From Virgibacillus siamensis (GTDB lineage: Bacteria; Bacillota; Bacilli; Bacillales; Amphibacillaceae): a DNA stretch of 64,000 nucleotides. The notes beneath the pieces are model-generated. The model did not search any database and had not been told where the DNA came from. It saw only the letters and a list, made by a program, of their open reading frames with translations. The stretch is from positions 124,001 to 188,000 of the forward strand of contig NZ_FUIH01000007.1 in assembly GCF_900162695.1 (NCBI RefSeq), given 5' to 3'. Both the position numbers and the translations under genes were made by a program. Of the stretch, positions 1-9,396 are shown one piece after another. How positions within the stretch are numbered: the first letter of the stretch is position 1; the number at the start of each line of letters is the position of its first letter.

Positions 1-2140
1 ACTGTCATCCGAAACGTTTGTAATAAGGCGAAAGTCGAAATACATTTATCCTTGCGAAGGTAGGGGTACGACTGATGAATCTCTGTAATGGGAGTGGAGG
101 AACAGCCCCAAGTCTAGCGAATTAGAATGATTATTTTCTTCACGTGAATGACACCGATCGGGTAGGAATGTGGGAACATCACTCTTTGGGAGGGATGCCA
201 CAGTGTCAACTTTGAGATATTGGGATTACTACAATATGACGGAAACTTTTACGGATTTACACAAGAGGGCTAGTAACAACCATTCATTTAACCATTTATA
301 TGAAATGATTACATCACGAGAGAACATTATACTAGCTTATAGGATGGTCAAATCTAATAAAGGGTCGAAAACATCTGGCACAGATGGAAAAACCATCAAA
401 GATATCAAAAGGCTTACGGAAAATGAATTAGTGAACGTAATTCAAACAAAACTAAAAAACTATCATCCTAAGAAGGTCAGAAGAAAATGGATTGAAAAGG
501 AAAACGGTAAATTAAGACCACTTGGCATTCCATGCATTCTTGACCGTATCATTCAACAGTGTTTTAAACAAGTTCTTGAGCCAATTGCTGAAGCCCATTT
601 TTATAAACATAGCTATGGATTCAGACCGTTACGGTCTACTCATAATGCTATGGCAAGAGTACAATTCCTAATTAATCAATCGCAGCTTCATTATGTTGTG
701 GACATTGATATCAAGGGGTTTTTCGATAATGTTAATCATACACTTCTCATCAAACAGTTATGGAATTTAGGCATCCATGATAGAAAAGTATTAGCTTGTA
801 TATCTAAGATGCTAAAAGCTGAAATTGATAAAGAAGGAGTGCCATCTAAAGGTATACCCCAGGGCGGTATCTTATCAACGATATTATCGAACGTTGTATT
901 AAATGATTTAGACCAGTGGGTTGCAGATCAGTGGGAGTTTTTCCCCCTCTCGAAAAACTATAAATCTCAAGTTGGAGAAAGATATGCGAAGAAACGTTCA
1001 AACCTCAAAGAAGGTTACCTCGTCCGCTACGCGGACGATTTTAAAATTCTCTGCCGAGATGGAAAAACAGCCCAAAAGTGGTACCATGCAGTTAGATTAT
1101 ATATTAAAGAACGTTTAAAACTGGATATCTCACCAGAAAAGTCGCAGATTGTGAATTTGCGAAAAAGAGAATCCGAATTCTTAGGGTTTACCATTAAAGC
1201 CAATATAAAGAAGGATAAAAGGGTTGCCCATACAGGCATCAAACGTAAGAAACGGGAGAAACTTAAAGAACAAGCTAAAATGCACATCCGAAGGATGAAA
1301 GACTCCCCTACAGTCCAAAATGCTTTACGCTTTAACAGTTTTGTTTTAGGTATTCACAATTATTTTAACAGAGCTACACATGTCAATCCAGAATTCTCAC
1401 GTCTTGCCTATGATCTAAAGGCCTTTCTGTACAATCGCCTTCGTACTGTTGGGAAATATGGACATCCAATCAATCCTACTTCAACCTATAAGAAGTTTTA
1501 TAGTAAAGGATTTAAAACGTTCAAAATTGCCACTGTACACCTGTTTCCTATAGGAAACGTCAAAACAGTAAATGCCATGAACTTTAGTCCATCATTATCT
1601 CTTTTTACAGAAGAAGGCAGAAAGAAAATTTACGATAAATTAAAGCCAAATATTGAATTTGAAATCAGCGTACTAATGAAGGCAAATCTCCCAGATAGAA
1701 CAGTTGAGTACATGGATAATCGCATTAGTCGTTTTAGTATGAAAATAGGCAAATGCGAAATCACAGGTTGGAATTTAACTGCTTATGAAGTTCACTGTCA
1801 TCATTATACACCCAAACATCTTGGAGGAACGGATAGGTTTAACAATCTTCGTATTCTTCATAAAGACATACATCGGCTTATACATCGTAAAGATAACGAA
1901 ATAATTGCATCCGAGACACAGAAATTCGGATTGAACTACTCAATAATAAAGAAACTAAATCAATACCGAATGGAATGCGGGCTGGAAGAGGTAGAATTAT
2001 CTCACGTCTAAAAGTAACGAAGAACTTATAATCAATTATAAATCGGTAGATGGAGCGCCGGATGCTGGGAAACTGGCACGTCCTTGGTGTGGAGCAGGGG
2101 AAAAGCTGGAGATAATTTCAAAGGCTTACCTATTGCTAAC
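1..2140 (+). mobile_element. Group II intron, copy 1 (5' end outside window)
   Basis: The ribozyme 3' part is visible after the intron-encoded protein. A domain V-like hairpin begins near 2051 (GGAGCGCCGGA) and carries a GAAA loop. A domain VI-like stem pairs AGCAGGGG with CCT-A-TTGCT, leaving a bulged A 8 nt before the end, and the intron ends in AAC at 2140, fitting the 3' AY rule. The same sequence occurs on the minus strand at 51982-54626. By that copy's length, about 505 nt of the 5' end lie before the window. Confidence 0.9.
170..2011 (+). CDS. ltrA: Group II intron reverse transcriptase/maturase with HNH domain
   Basis: This 613-residue intron-encoded protein has a reverse transcriptase core with the YADD catalytic motif (near residue 287), followed by a maturase X region. 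The C-terminal HNH-type endonuclease domain shows CHHYTPKHLGGTD and an N-N-L-R-I-L-H segment. Such proteins help the intron RNA splice and drive retrohoming by nicking target DNA and copying the intron. The protein is identical to the one at 52111-53952, so at least one copy moved recently. The start at 170 is the longest frame; an internal ATG at 236 (MTETFTDLHKR) is a possible alternative. Confidence 0.93.
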   Translation: MGTSLFGRDATVSTLRYWDYYNMTETFTDLHKRASNNHSFNHLYEMITSRENIILAYRMVKSNKGSKTSGTDGKTIKDIKRLTENELVNVIQTKLKNYHPKKVRRKWIEKENGKLRPLGIPCILDRIIQQCFKQVLEPIAEAHFYKHSYGFRPLRSTHNAMARVQFLINQSQLHYVVDIDIKGFFDNVNHTLLIKQLWNLGIHDRKVLACISKMLKAEIDKEGVPSKGIPQGGILSTILSNVVLNDLDQWVADQWEFFPLSKNYKSQVGERYAKKRSNLKEGYLVRYADDFKILCRDGKTAQKWYHAVRLYIKERLKLDISPEKSQIVNLRKRESEFLGFTIKANIKKDKRVAHTGIKRKKREKLKEQAKMHIRRMKDSPTVQNALRFNSFVLGIHNYFNRATHVNPEFSRLAYDLKAFLYNRLRTVGKYGHPINPTSTYKKFYSKGFKTFKIATVHLFPIGNVKTVNAMNFSPSLSLFTEEGRKKIYDKLKPNIEFEISVLMKANLPDRTVEYMDNRISRFSMKIGKCEITGWNLTAYEVHCHHYTPKHLGGTDRFNNLRILHKDIHRLIHRKDNEIIASETQKFGLNYSIIKKLNQYRMECGLEEVELSHV

Positions 2141-2647
2141 AAGAGTTGAACAATGATGGGTTGTTTCTAGCAATCCATTTTCTTAGTATTTAATGATTAT
2201 TGCAGATGAATTGAGCAAACTTATGCGTAGTTTTGAGCCACCAATTGCAGGATATAGAGCCGCCCATCTGCGGAGCTAAGAGCCACTAGTATACAACCGC
2301 TCTTTAATGAATAGACTCAGAGCCACAGCGGAGCTGTTTGCCATTGACTGTAACGCCCGATTCTTTGCATATGCTAGAAGGGGCGGGACCCCGCCAGCAA
2401 ATGCTTTAGAATCGGATTGTCCGTGTTATTATACTTGAGCAGGTGTGCCTCCTTGGCATTATTTATGACAGACTTGCGATTGTTCCTCAACACGGACAAA
2501 ACAATAGTGGCGGGCAATATTATTTGCGCTAATTTTAGCAAAACATTGGTGGTGGATCTCCTTCGCAATACTCATTTAATTCATTACAAGGCAGCACTTT
2601 ACCGGCAAGCTCGTGTGATTACTTAAATGCACCAGGAGACCACCAAC
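2141..2647. other. Intergenic stretch without a recognisable gene
   Basis: About 500 bp between the intron and the broken nuclease gene. I see a GC-rich inverted repeat (GGGGCGGGACCCCGCC near 2381) and repeated GAGCCAC / GCGGAGCT words near 2260-2340, which suggests remnants of mobile-element ends. The short open frames here have no ribosome binding site and no recognisable content. Confidence 0.4.
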
Positions 2648-2852
2648 TTAAAGTTCAGGTATATGATAAAGCATAACTGCTAACTTTACTTCTCTATTTT
2701 TATCTCCATTAATATGAAACTTGTAATTTAACCAGGATTCATCCTTCTCATTAACAAAACCAAAATAATTTGGATGACTAATTATTTCTTCTTTAGTGGT
2801 TGTGTAACCGTCAAGTAAAATGTTACAGTTTTCGCTAATTAATTTGTTACAC

Positions 2853-3602
2853 TTATTCCTCAAATATGGATGATCTATGTTTCATCCGATAACTATCCCC
2901 ATTTAAATGAATGATCTCTGCTCGATGAATAATGCGATCCAGTATAGCCGTTGTTATGGCTGGGTCGCCTAACAGCTCACCCCACTCCTTCGGTGCCTTA
3001 TTGGAAGTAAGTACAATACTGGCGTTATTATATAAATCGTTAATTAAATGGAAGAATAAATTTGCTTCATGTTGGTCCATTGCCATAAACATTAGATCAT
3101 CAATAATGACGAGATCTGCGTTTCGTATACGCTTCAACCTGGTTTGTGATTTGCGCGTGATTTCCTCGGTTTTCAAGGCATGTATCAACTCATCCATGGA
3201 TGTGAATATTACCTTATAACCTCGATTAATTGCCTGCATTCCTAGCCCTATCGCCAGGTGTGTTTTACCAACACCCGGCGGTCCAAGTAGGATAATGTTG
3301 AATAGTTGTTCAATCCACAATAACTCCTTCAATTTATTAAATTGTTTTTTACTCATGGACTGTTGCTCACTTACATCAAACGAATCTAGCGTTTTCCGAT
3401 AAGGAAATGTTGCCCATTTCATCCGTTTCTCGATCTGTTTTTCATCACGTCTTTGTTGTTCGTAATTAACCATTCTTATAAGCATGCTTGCATATGTTTC
3501 ATCATTTGATTCAGCCTCCTGTAGGAGTACTGGTAAATGATTTGCTGTTTCCGTAAGGCGAAGGGACTTCAGTTTACTTTGTAGTGTCGTCAACTGTTTC
3601 AT
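2853..3602 (-). CDS. istB: IS21-family helper ATPase IstB
   Basis: A 249-residue AAA+ ATPase of the DnaC/IstB type that helps the IstA transposase choose and capture target DNA. The Walker A motif is LLGPPGVGKTHLA near residues 105-117. Walker B is LVIIDDLMFM, followed by LTSNKAPKEW (sensor region). The start overlaps the istA stop, which implies translational coupling. Length matches typical IstB proteins (about 250 residues), so the gene looks intact. Confidence 0.95.
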   Translation of the reverse strand: MKQLTTLQSKLKSLRLTETANHLPVLLQEAESNDETYASMLIRMVNYEQQRRDEKQIEKRMKWATFPYRKTLDSFDVSEQQSMSKKQFNKLKELLWIEQLFNIILLGPPGVGKTHLAIGLGMQAINRGYKVIFTSMDELIHALKTEEITRKSQTRLKRIRNADLVIIDDLMFMAMDQHEANLFFHLINDLYNNASIVLTSNKAPKEWGELLGDPAITTAILDRIIHRAEIIHLNGDSYRMKHRSSIFEE

Positions 3603-5218
3603 CGTTCATCCCCCTCCAAAACGGATACATATTCATTGATATCTCTTGTTTGTGTATTGGTTTGAACTATGGAATCACCCAAAGGGTGAATTGAACTGGG
3701 TACAATTTGGGAATGTTGTATCGTTTCCTCTGTAACTGTTACCCCTCGTTGTCGTTCAAGGTAATGAATGACATCGCTAAAATCTGTTGCACTGAATAAT
3801 TGTTTCACCATACATTCTGCTAAAGCTAGATCTAATAATTGCTGTTCATATTTTTTAATTTGTTTGGCCATTATTTGTAGTTGATCACGAATGTAGCGTG
3901 GTTTTCGCTTATAGATTTCGTTCAAATACAACCTTGCTTTTTCTTCTTCTGTGAATCCCGATACAACTGTTTCAATGAATGTATCAATACCTTTGGTACG
4001 ATCACGCTTATGTTTGTTATTCTGAATCAACTTCCCTTTTCCAGGGTCTATTTTATGTTTTGCGATGATGGATCCACCTTTCGATTCTCTTATACAAAGG
4101 TACGCATCATCCGTTGTTTCAATATAAACCTCTTTTGTCTTATGGAACGTCCCGAGAGGAACGCTGTATCGATTAGAGTCATACCAAATAACATTGTCTT
4201 TACGAACGGTTCTTGTTATACTTGATTCATAGTGGTTATCGGCAAATTCGTCGATACGTTGAGAGATTGGTCGCAAGTGTTGCTTTTCGAGGGTGAACAC
4301 TTCTACCGGTCTCTTTTTTGTTGTGTGATGAATTTTGTAATTACCAGTGCGCTCTAACCAGTCCCATCCCGCCTCATTCCATGCATCAAGCCCGTAATAT
4401 AATCGGTTTTTCGCAAAATTATGTTTGATATACTTGATAACATTTTCTATTTTTCCCTTGCTTTGCGGATCAGCTTTCCTGCACATTCTTATTGTCAAAT
4501 CTCTGTCTTCTTTATAAGTCTGAAATTCACGTGTTAGGATTAAATCCCCACTATTTTCACTTACGAGAATCAGTGCATCCTGATCATAAACAATCTCGTC
4601 CGGAATTCCTCCTCCAAAATAATGAAAGGCATTCTCGTGGGTTCGAACCACATCTCTAGTGGTAAAGGGCCTATCCAACCACTCTTTATATTTATATCGT
4701 GAATTAGAAAGAACAAACGCTATTCCATAAAGTTTTACCTTTTTGCCATCGGGAGTTAATTGCTCCGTTTGCCCAAAGTCTACCTGCACCTGCTTGCCAA
4801 ATGGTAGTTCTGGCACAGCCTCATGAGACCGAGGGTTTGATTCCTTTTTAATATCATGTTCTCTGCGTAGTTCTCTTACATAGAGCCGAACCGTGCTTTC
4901 AGCTACTTGCAGTCCCTGGTACTTCTCCATAAGCCAATCAAATACTTGGGCAGCTGTCATGTCAGGATGTTCACGTAACCAGGAGAGAATCAATTCTTGA
5001 TAGTCATCCAATTTCTTCTTTCTAGTTTTTGTTTGCGTAACCCATTCCGCCATATCCTGTGGATTACGTTTTAGGTAACGGTATACAGTGACCCTGGATA
5101 TACCAAGTTTTTCAGCCACCTTTACTTTACTAAAACCTTGTTTTAATAATTGCTTAATGTCCATATACATGTTCCACTTATCCACCTTTTTTCCTCCATC
5201 ACTGTTGTCATCTATCAA
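3599..5218 (-). CDS. istA: IS21-family transposase IstA
   Basis: A 539-residue transposase. Residues about 15-60 form a helix-turn-helix (KVAEKLGISRVTVYRYLKR). A DDE integrase core follows, with QVQVDFGQTEQL, an IVYDQDA block and a K-G-K-I-E-N segment that supplies the last acidic residue. The C-terminal part matches the Mu transposase-like beta-barrel region. Length and order with istB are normal for IS21, so the element could be active. It interrupts the nuclease gene on the same strand. Confidence 0.95.
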   Translation of the reverse strand: MIDDNSDGGKKVDKWNMYMDIKQLLKQGFSKVKVAEKLGISRVTVYRYLKRNPQDMAEWVTQTKTRKKKLDDYQELILSWLREHPDMTAAQVFDWLMEKYQGLQVAESTVRLYVRELRREHDIKKESNPRSHEAVPELPFGKQVQVDFGQTEQLTPDGKKVKLYGIAFVLSNSRYKYKEWLDRPFTTRDVVRTHENAFHYFGGGIPDEIVYDQDALILVSENSGDLILTREFQTYKEDRDLTIRMCRKADPQSKGKIENVIKYIKHNFAKNRLYYGLDAWNEAGWDWLERTGNYKIHHTTKKRPVEVFTLEKQHLRPISQRIDEFADNHYESSITRTVRKDNVIWYDSNRYSVPLGTFHKTKEVYIETTDDAYLCIRESKGGSIIAKHKIDPGKGKLIQNNKHKRDRTKGIDTFIETVVSGFTEEEKARLYLNEIYKRKPRYIRDQLQIMAKQIKKYEQQLLDLALAECMVKQLFSATDFSDVIHYLERQRGVTVTEETIQHSQIVPSSIHPLGDSIVQTNTQTRDINEYVSVLEGDER

Positions 5219-5269
5219 ACTATTATTATAACAGTGTTGGATTATGTTTTGTGCCGCATTCGCGCCGGA

Positions 5270-5311
5270 CAGTTTTTATATGGCTGCCCGAGGGCAGCCA
5301 TATAAAAACTG
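5270..5311. repeat. Perfect 20-bp inverted repeat, probable transcription stop
   Basis: CAGTTTTTATATGGCTGCCC is followed by the 2-base spacer GA and then its exact reverse complement. The stem has G+C at the tip and A/T tracts at both outer sides, so it can act as a terminator on either strand. It lies inside the IS21 element just upstream of istA, where it could block outside transcription from entering the transposase genes. Confidence 0.75.
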
Positions 5312-6597
5312 CACTCACATCTGTAAAAGTGTAAACTTTTATTTAGCGGGAACTGTATACTTTAGTTTATCAGTCACAGGTTGCTAATACTGTGCTAAAT
5401 TCCTTGTTTTTTACAAACATAATAACAGCTGCTTTAGAATCTCGCCAAGTTAAATAACTTAGAAGTTGACTGATAGTGTCATGAAGGGACTTCTTACCTC
5501 TCCAAAACTTGCATTCGCCTATAAAAACATTTTGACTATTATGCTTTAACAAAATATCTGTTTTCCCAGTTTTATTAAAGGTTTCACCAGTTGCCGATCC
5601 TTCAAAATTTGGTTCCAACATCATAAGAAAATGATCTCTAAGATGCTCTTCTTCTTTTCCGGTATACACTGATGGCTTTCTTTCAAATTCTTTACCCATA
5701 TCATGAATGATGTTTAAAATATCTAAATAAGTACTATCAGGTAAGGTTGGTTCGGGTTGGAAGCCTTTTTCATCAACAGTGGGTAATGTTCTAATTTTTT
5801 TCTTCATTTCGGGAGCTGGAATTGAGAAATTCTTTGGAACATCTGAAGATATTTTATTGGAACGCTTAAAGCTGCCATTTGCTTTCTTCTTTCTAGAAGT
5901 TCTTTTTTTCTTTTAGAAAATTGAGTATTTATGATTTCTTTTAAAGAATGATTATATGCTTGCACATTCTTAAAGCTATTATCGACGTTTCTCTTCATGG
6001 AATCTATGGTACTTTGATAGTCTCTATTTACATTCTCCACACTTGAAGAAGAATCAACGATTTCAAATAAAATTTTATTGTTATTGCTCCATTGAACCTT
6101 TATACTCCACATATTAAATGGATTAGGTTTAAGCTTTAATAATTCAGCGTTACCAGTGAAGGGTATATGGTAAACATAAACAACACATCTCTGTATATAA
6201 CCTCCATAAAATCTGTCATTAACTTCTACATCTTTTTCTGAAGCTTCAGCATAAACATTATTAAAATCAAATGATATTGGTTCAATTGTATATTTTTTAT
6301 GTAAATAGTCTTTGTATTCAGTTTCATTTACATTCAAAATATAATCTTCTTTTGCATTATATATAGATTCTTTAATCAGTGCATTTTGTTGTTTTAAGTA
6401 ACTGGATAAGTCCCCTTCATAAAAAATATTAAAACTATTACCGTAATACAATGTTTACCCCTCCAAAACATGCTTTTATTTATTTTATCATTTTGAATTT
6501 AATGTACAAGAGATAAGAGTGTGAGCAAATAGGATGTTGTTTTGAAAGAAGGATAATCACCTTTTTTGTCGAATAAAGTAGATGAGAGGGGGATGTT

Positions 6598-7053
6598 ATG
6601 GTTGATTATTTCCATGTGTCAAATGATGTTTTAGAGAAGGGGGAAATGCTTGAATGCAAATACGGAAAGGTAATATTAGACGAGAGATATTATTCCTATA
6701 GCAATTATAACCACGATCAATATTTAAGGGAGATTATTTTTGAAGAGGTTAGAACAACTAATTTTGCTAATAAACCTTCCAGGTTAAAATCTATCTATTT
6801 ATTTGACGATATTCGATTGGCTTTGAAATATAAAGGCGATTTAAAGAAAAAATACATTTATACAATAAGGGTTGACGATGGATCTAGATTATTAAGGACA
6901 GATATGAATCTTATAAATCTTAGCGTAAAAAAGTCGATAGCTGAAATCAGGAGTCTTGCATCATGCTATTTTTCTGAAGGAAATGAAACGGAGAACCCTG
7001 AAGTTATTTGCGAAGGTCGTGTTTGCATTCAACATAGAATACATATTGGTTAA
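6598..7053 (+). CDS. Hypothetical protein, possible DUF2441 relative
   Basis: A 151-residue soluble protein starting at an ATG behind AGAGGGGGATGTT. The N-terminus (YFHVSNDVLEKGEML) followed later by FDDIRLAL resembles DUF2441 proteins, which have been compared with ADP-ribosyltransferase folds, but this is only a weak pattern match. No signal peptide or membrane segment is visible. Its stop codon lies in the loop of a strong terminator. It precedes the first array repeat, so it marks the left edge of the ordinary region. Confidence 0.55.
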   Translation: MVDYFHVSNDVLEKGEMLECKYGKVILDERYYSYSNYNHDQYLREIIFEEVRTTNFANKPSRLKSIYLFDDIRLALKYKGDLKKKYIYTIRVDDGSRLLRTDMNLINLSVKKSIAEIRSLASCYFSEGNETENPEVICEGRVCIQHRIHIG

Positions 7054-7080
7054 GTCTATGTTGAATGCTTTTCCTTTTAT
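7025..7080 (+). terminator. Rho-independent terminator overlapping a gene end
   Basis: GCATTCAACATAGA (7025-7038) pairs perfectly with TCTATGTTGAATGC (7055-7068), and TTTTCCTTTTAT follows. The last codons and stop of the preceding gene are part of the hairpin. Confidence 0.85.
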
Positions 7081-7230
7081 ACTCACTTGGTTAAGTAAGT
7101 AGAGGTAGCGAATCCAACTTCAACTACCGGGTACGCGAGACAAGTTCAAAGGTTCTATCCATATCAAATACGAGCAATGATATATATCGTGATGCACCGG
7201 AAAAAGTTACTGATAAGATAAAAGAATCGA
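7081..7230. other. Gene remnant region before the first array repeat
   Basis: One frame reads through about 7170-7230 as SNDIYRDAPEKVTDKIKES and continues into the repeat without a start or ribosome binding site. It looks like the tail of a lost gene. I do not recognise it. Confidence 0.3.
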
Positions 7231-7300
7231 TTTTCAACGGCGCACTTCCGGAAATGAAAGTCAGCGCCCAAATTGCCATTGTAGGAGCAGATTGTTTAAT
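7231..7300 (+). repeat. Array repeat C1
   Basis: The first copy of the array repeat: TTTTCAACGGCGC, then GGAAATGAAAG, AGCGCCC, TTGCCATTGTAGGAGCA. Both halves are present. Confidence 0.8.
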
Positions 7301-7352
7301 AGTATGCTAAAATTTTTATGTGGAGTAACTTGATAAAAACGGAGGGATGATA

Positions 7353-8363
7353 ATGGAACTATTAGAAAAAGAAAAGTTCCTAAAAAAATATAATATTGAT
7401 AAAGAAGAATTTGAAAAACTGAGCATTACTTGGGAGCAACTACTCGACATTTTTAAAGATTATCTTGAATTTAACAAGGTACTTACACCTACTGCAAACA
7501 CAATTGCTGAGATATTAAGAGCACATCCTGATGTTCACACGGTAAGGTCTAGAATTAAAGATCCGGAACATTTAATAGAAAAAATCATTAGAAAAATAAT
7601 AGTGAAAAAAGAGGATAAGGATTTTAAAATTACAATAGAAAATTATAAGGAATTAATTACCGATTTAATTGGAATAAGAGTTTTACACCTTTATAAAGAT
7701 CAGGCATCTAGCATTGATGAATTCATACAAGGTACCTGGCCGTTACAGGAAACAGCGACAATATACTACAGGAAGGGTGATAACGTAACTTTAGATGATC
7801 ACAAAGACGAAAGTAAATATAATTTAAAGGAACATCCAGCTGGTTATAGGTCTTGGCATTATTTAATCAAGACAAACTTAACTAAGGTAGAAAATATTGC
7901 AGAAATCCAGGTAAGAACAATATTTGAGGAAGGGTGGAGTGAGGTTGATCACCAATTAAGATATCCCTATGACCTGGATAATGCATTATTAAAAGATCAA
8001 TTGCTTGTTTTGAACCGAGTAGCCGGAAGTGCAGATGAAATGGCAAATGCTATTCGGGAAACAAAACTTGGGCTAGGGAAGTTAGTGGATGAAAATGAAG
8101 AATATAAAAGAAAGATTGGAGAATTAAGTCAAAAGCTAGAGAAGGCATTGAAAGATAAAACATTCAGTGAAGAGTTAGTTAAAGATTTACAAGAAAAAGT
8201 TGATGATTTAAATCCAAAAATACATTTTTCTAATAATTTTTTGACTGGAAGCAATTCTTCTAATTATTTAACTAACCCTCGCAGTCTTACTCCAAGGGAT
8301 ATGTATATTTCCGACTCGTATAAAATACCTCGTGACTCTACGATTAAGGTTAGTGAAGAATAG
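7353..8363 (+). CDS. RelA/SpoT-domain alarmone synthetase-like protein
   Basis: The RelA/SpoT nucleotide pyrophosphokinase domain spans about residues 50-210: VRSRIKDPEHL (basic substrate-binding strand), TDLIGIRV with Asp104 for magnesium, GYRSWHYLI with Tyr165, and AEIQVRTIFEEGW with Glu184, Gln186 and Arg188. A coiled coil follows (about 225-285). No HD hydrolase domain is present, so it would make but not degrade (p)ppGpp-like products. Stand-alone synthetases include housekeeping SAS enzymes and ToxSAS toxins or phage-defence proteins; this long coiled tail differs from RelP/RelQ. ATG 7353 is chosen because GGAGGG lies 7 bases before it. It is flanked by array repeats C1 and C2. Confidence 0.85.
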   Translation: MELLEKEKFLKKYNIDKEEFEKLSITWEQLLDIFKDYLEFNKVLTPTANTIAEILRAHPDVHTVRSRIKDPEHLIEKIIRKIIVKKEDKDFKITIENYKELITDLIGIRVLHLYKDQASSIDEFIQGTWPLQETATIYYRKGDNVTLDDHKDESKYNLKEHPAGYRSWHYLIKTNLTKVENIAEIQVRTIFEEGWSEVDHQLRYPYDLDNALLKDQLLVLNRVAGSADEMANAIRETKLGLGKLVDENEEYKRKIGELSQKLEKALKDKTFSEELVKDLQEKVDDLNPKIHFSNNFLTGSNSSNYLTNPRSLTPRDMYISDSYKIPRDSTIKVSEE

Positions 8364-8370
8364 TCATAAA

Positions 8371-8431
8371 TGGACGCCAGAATAAGACTTAGGGCCTGAT
8401 CCTACGGAAAAGGGCCATTTAACGGAATAAG
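8371..8431 (+). repeat. Array repeat C2
   Basis: GGACGCCAGAATAAGACTT...GGAAAAGGGCCATTTAACGGAATAAG. The second half is close to consensus and the first half is degenerate. Confidence 0.75.
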
Positions 8432-8478
8432 AATATGATATAATTTTATAATAATCAGTATGCTTGGGGGTGTTTTTT

Positions 8479-9354
8479 TTGGGTGAACTTCGAGAATTCT
8501 ATTATTTAGACAGTAAGTTATCAGGAGATTATTTAACTCAAATTGAAGACGGTTTAACACAATATAAATATGAAAACAGGGTGGATGGTAAACCAAATCA
8601 TACATTTGAGATTTCCTCAGGACAACTTGGTGAAATTTTATCCAGTACAATAGGAATACCTCTTCCGGATTTTTCATATCGCCGAGGTGGTAAAAATGAA
8701 ATGGTTAAAGTTGAAGAATTTAAAACTTTAAATGAGATTTCCCAATTTTCTCGTTTAGTTAGATATTTGGAACCTGCAATGATTGATTTAAATGCTACAA
8801 GAGACAGGGAATTTTGGAGCCAATTATCTGAAAACCAATTTATTAAATTTGATTGTGAATTAAAAGTATCAAATCTATATTTATTCACCAATTTCACCAA
8901 GGGGATTGGAAAGCAGTCTATATTTAATTCAGGGGATGATGAAGAATTTAATGAATACGTAAAACATTCGGAAGCTATTGAGGATAAAAAATCACAAAAA
9001 ATCATTATTAAACCTGACTTTTCGCCAGATAAGAATAAATACTACTTTGTGTCTGAAATAAAAAAGAGGTTCTTGGAAGAAGATACAGAGTTAAAAGATT
9101 TAGACACTGAGAGGGTTACTGTGATAGGGAAAATTGATAAAAAAATTGATGTCTCGGAAAAAGAAATCGTATTTGATTTGACAGAAACAGGTATTCTGGA
9201 AGTAATGAGAAGTAAAGAAATAAAACAGTTTATAAAACAATTTAATAAAGATGCTGATAATCCAATAACGGCCAAATTTTATGCTACTGAACAGGATATT
9301 TACGCGACAAAGCCTGCTATGAAATTTAAACCATTGGCATTGTATAAAACTTAA
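8479..9354 (+). CDS. DUF6414-like protein of unknown function
   Basis: A 291-residue soluble protein. The N-terminus (REFYYLDSKLSGDYLTQIEDG) resembles DUF6414 proteins, which often begin with an R-E/D-F-Y-Y-L-D block. The family has no established function that I know. TTG 8479 is chosen because GGGGGTG lies 6 bases before it; the upstream ATG at 8464 has no ribosome binding site and overlaps that motif. The stop is about 30 bp before the next gene's Shine-Dalgarno, without a repeat between, so the acetyltransferase gene may be co-transcribed. Confidence 0.6.
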   Translation: MGELREFYYLDSKLSGDYLTQIEDGLTQYKYENRVDGKPNHTFEISSGQLGEILSSTIGIPLPDFSYRRGGKNEMVKVEEFKTLNEISQFSRLVRYLEPAMIDLNATRDREFWSQLSENQFIKFDCELKVSNLYLFTNFTKGIGKQSIFNSGDDEEFNEYVKHSEAIEDKKSQKIIIKPDFSPDKNKYYFVSEIKKRFLEEDTELKDLDTERVTVIGKIDKKIDVSEKEIVFDLTETGILEVMRSKEIKQFIKQFNKDADNPITAKFYATEQDIYATKPAMKFKPLALYKT

Positions 9355-9396
9355 TAAAAATATAGTCATCCAATATATATTCTGGGGGGGAGTACT

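Larger units (their letters stand above)
2821..5378 (-). mobile_element. IS21-family insertion sequence
   Basis: The element carries istA and istB, overlapping by 4 bases on the minus strand. Both boundaries start with related TG ends: TGTTACAG reading rightward from 2821 and TGTGACTG reading leftward from 5378. Subterminal TGTAAA/TGTTACAC words are present on both sides, as in IS21 multiple terminal repeats. The ends were set partly from where the interrupted nuclease frame stops and resumes. I could not find a clean target duplication. Confidence 0.8.
2648..6451 (-). pseudogene. Restriction-endonuclease-like protein, frameshifted and split by IS21
   Basis: The gene reads leftward from 6451. 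The N-terminal part (6451-5804) ends in a coiled segment. Near 5840 the frame shifts: the continuation SSDVPKNFSIPAPE is in another frame and leads into the 5807-5370 frame. That frame has a PD-(D/E)XK-like core, GKTDILL...VFIGECKFWRG, typical of the nuclease fold. The protein is then cut by the IS21 element; its last part (ISHPNYFGFV... DDKNRE-like end) resumes at about 2820-2648. From general recall of this family, an intact relative would be one protein of about 430 residues. It is probably inactive because of two independent lesions. What it once cleaved is unknown. Confidence 0.8.

Noticed and set aside
2417..2626. Open frame of 69 residues near the left intron
   Set aside because: No ribosome binding site and no recognisable content; probably noncoding mobile-element debris.
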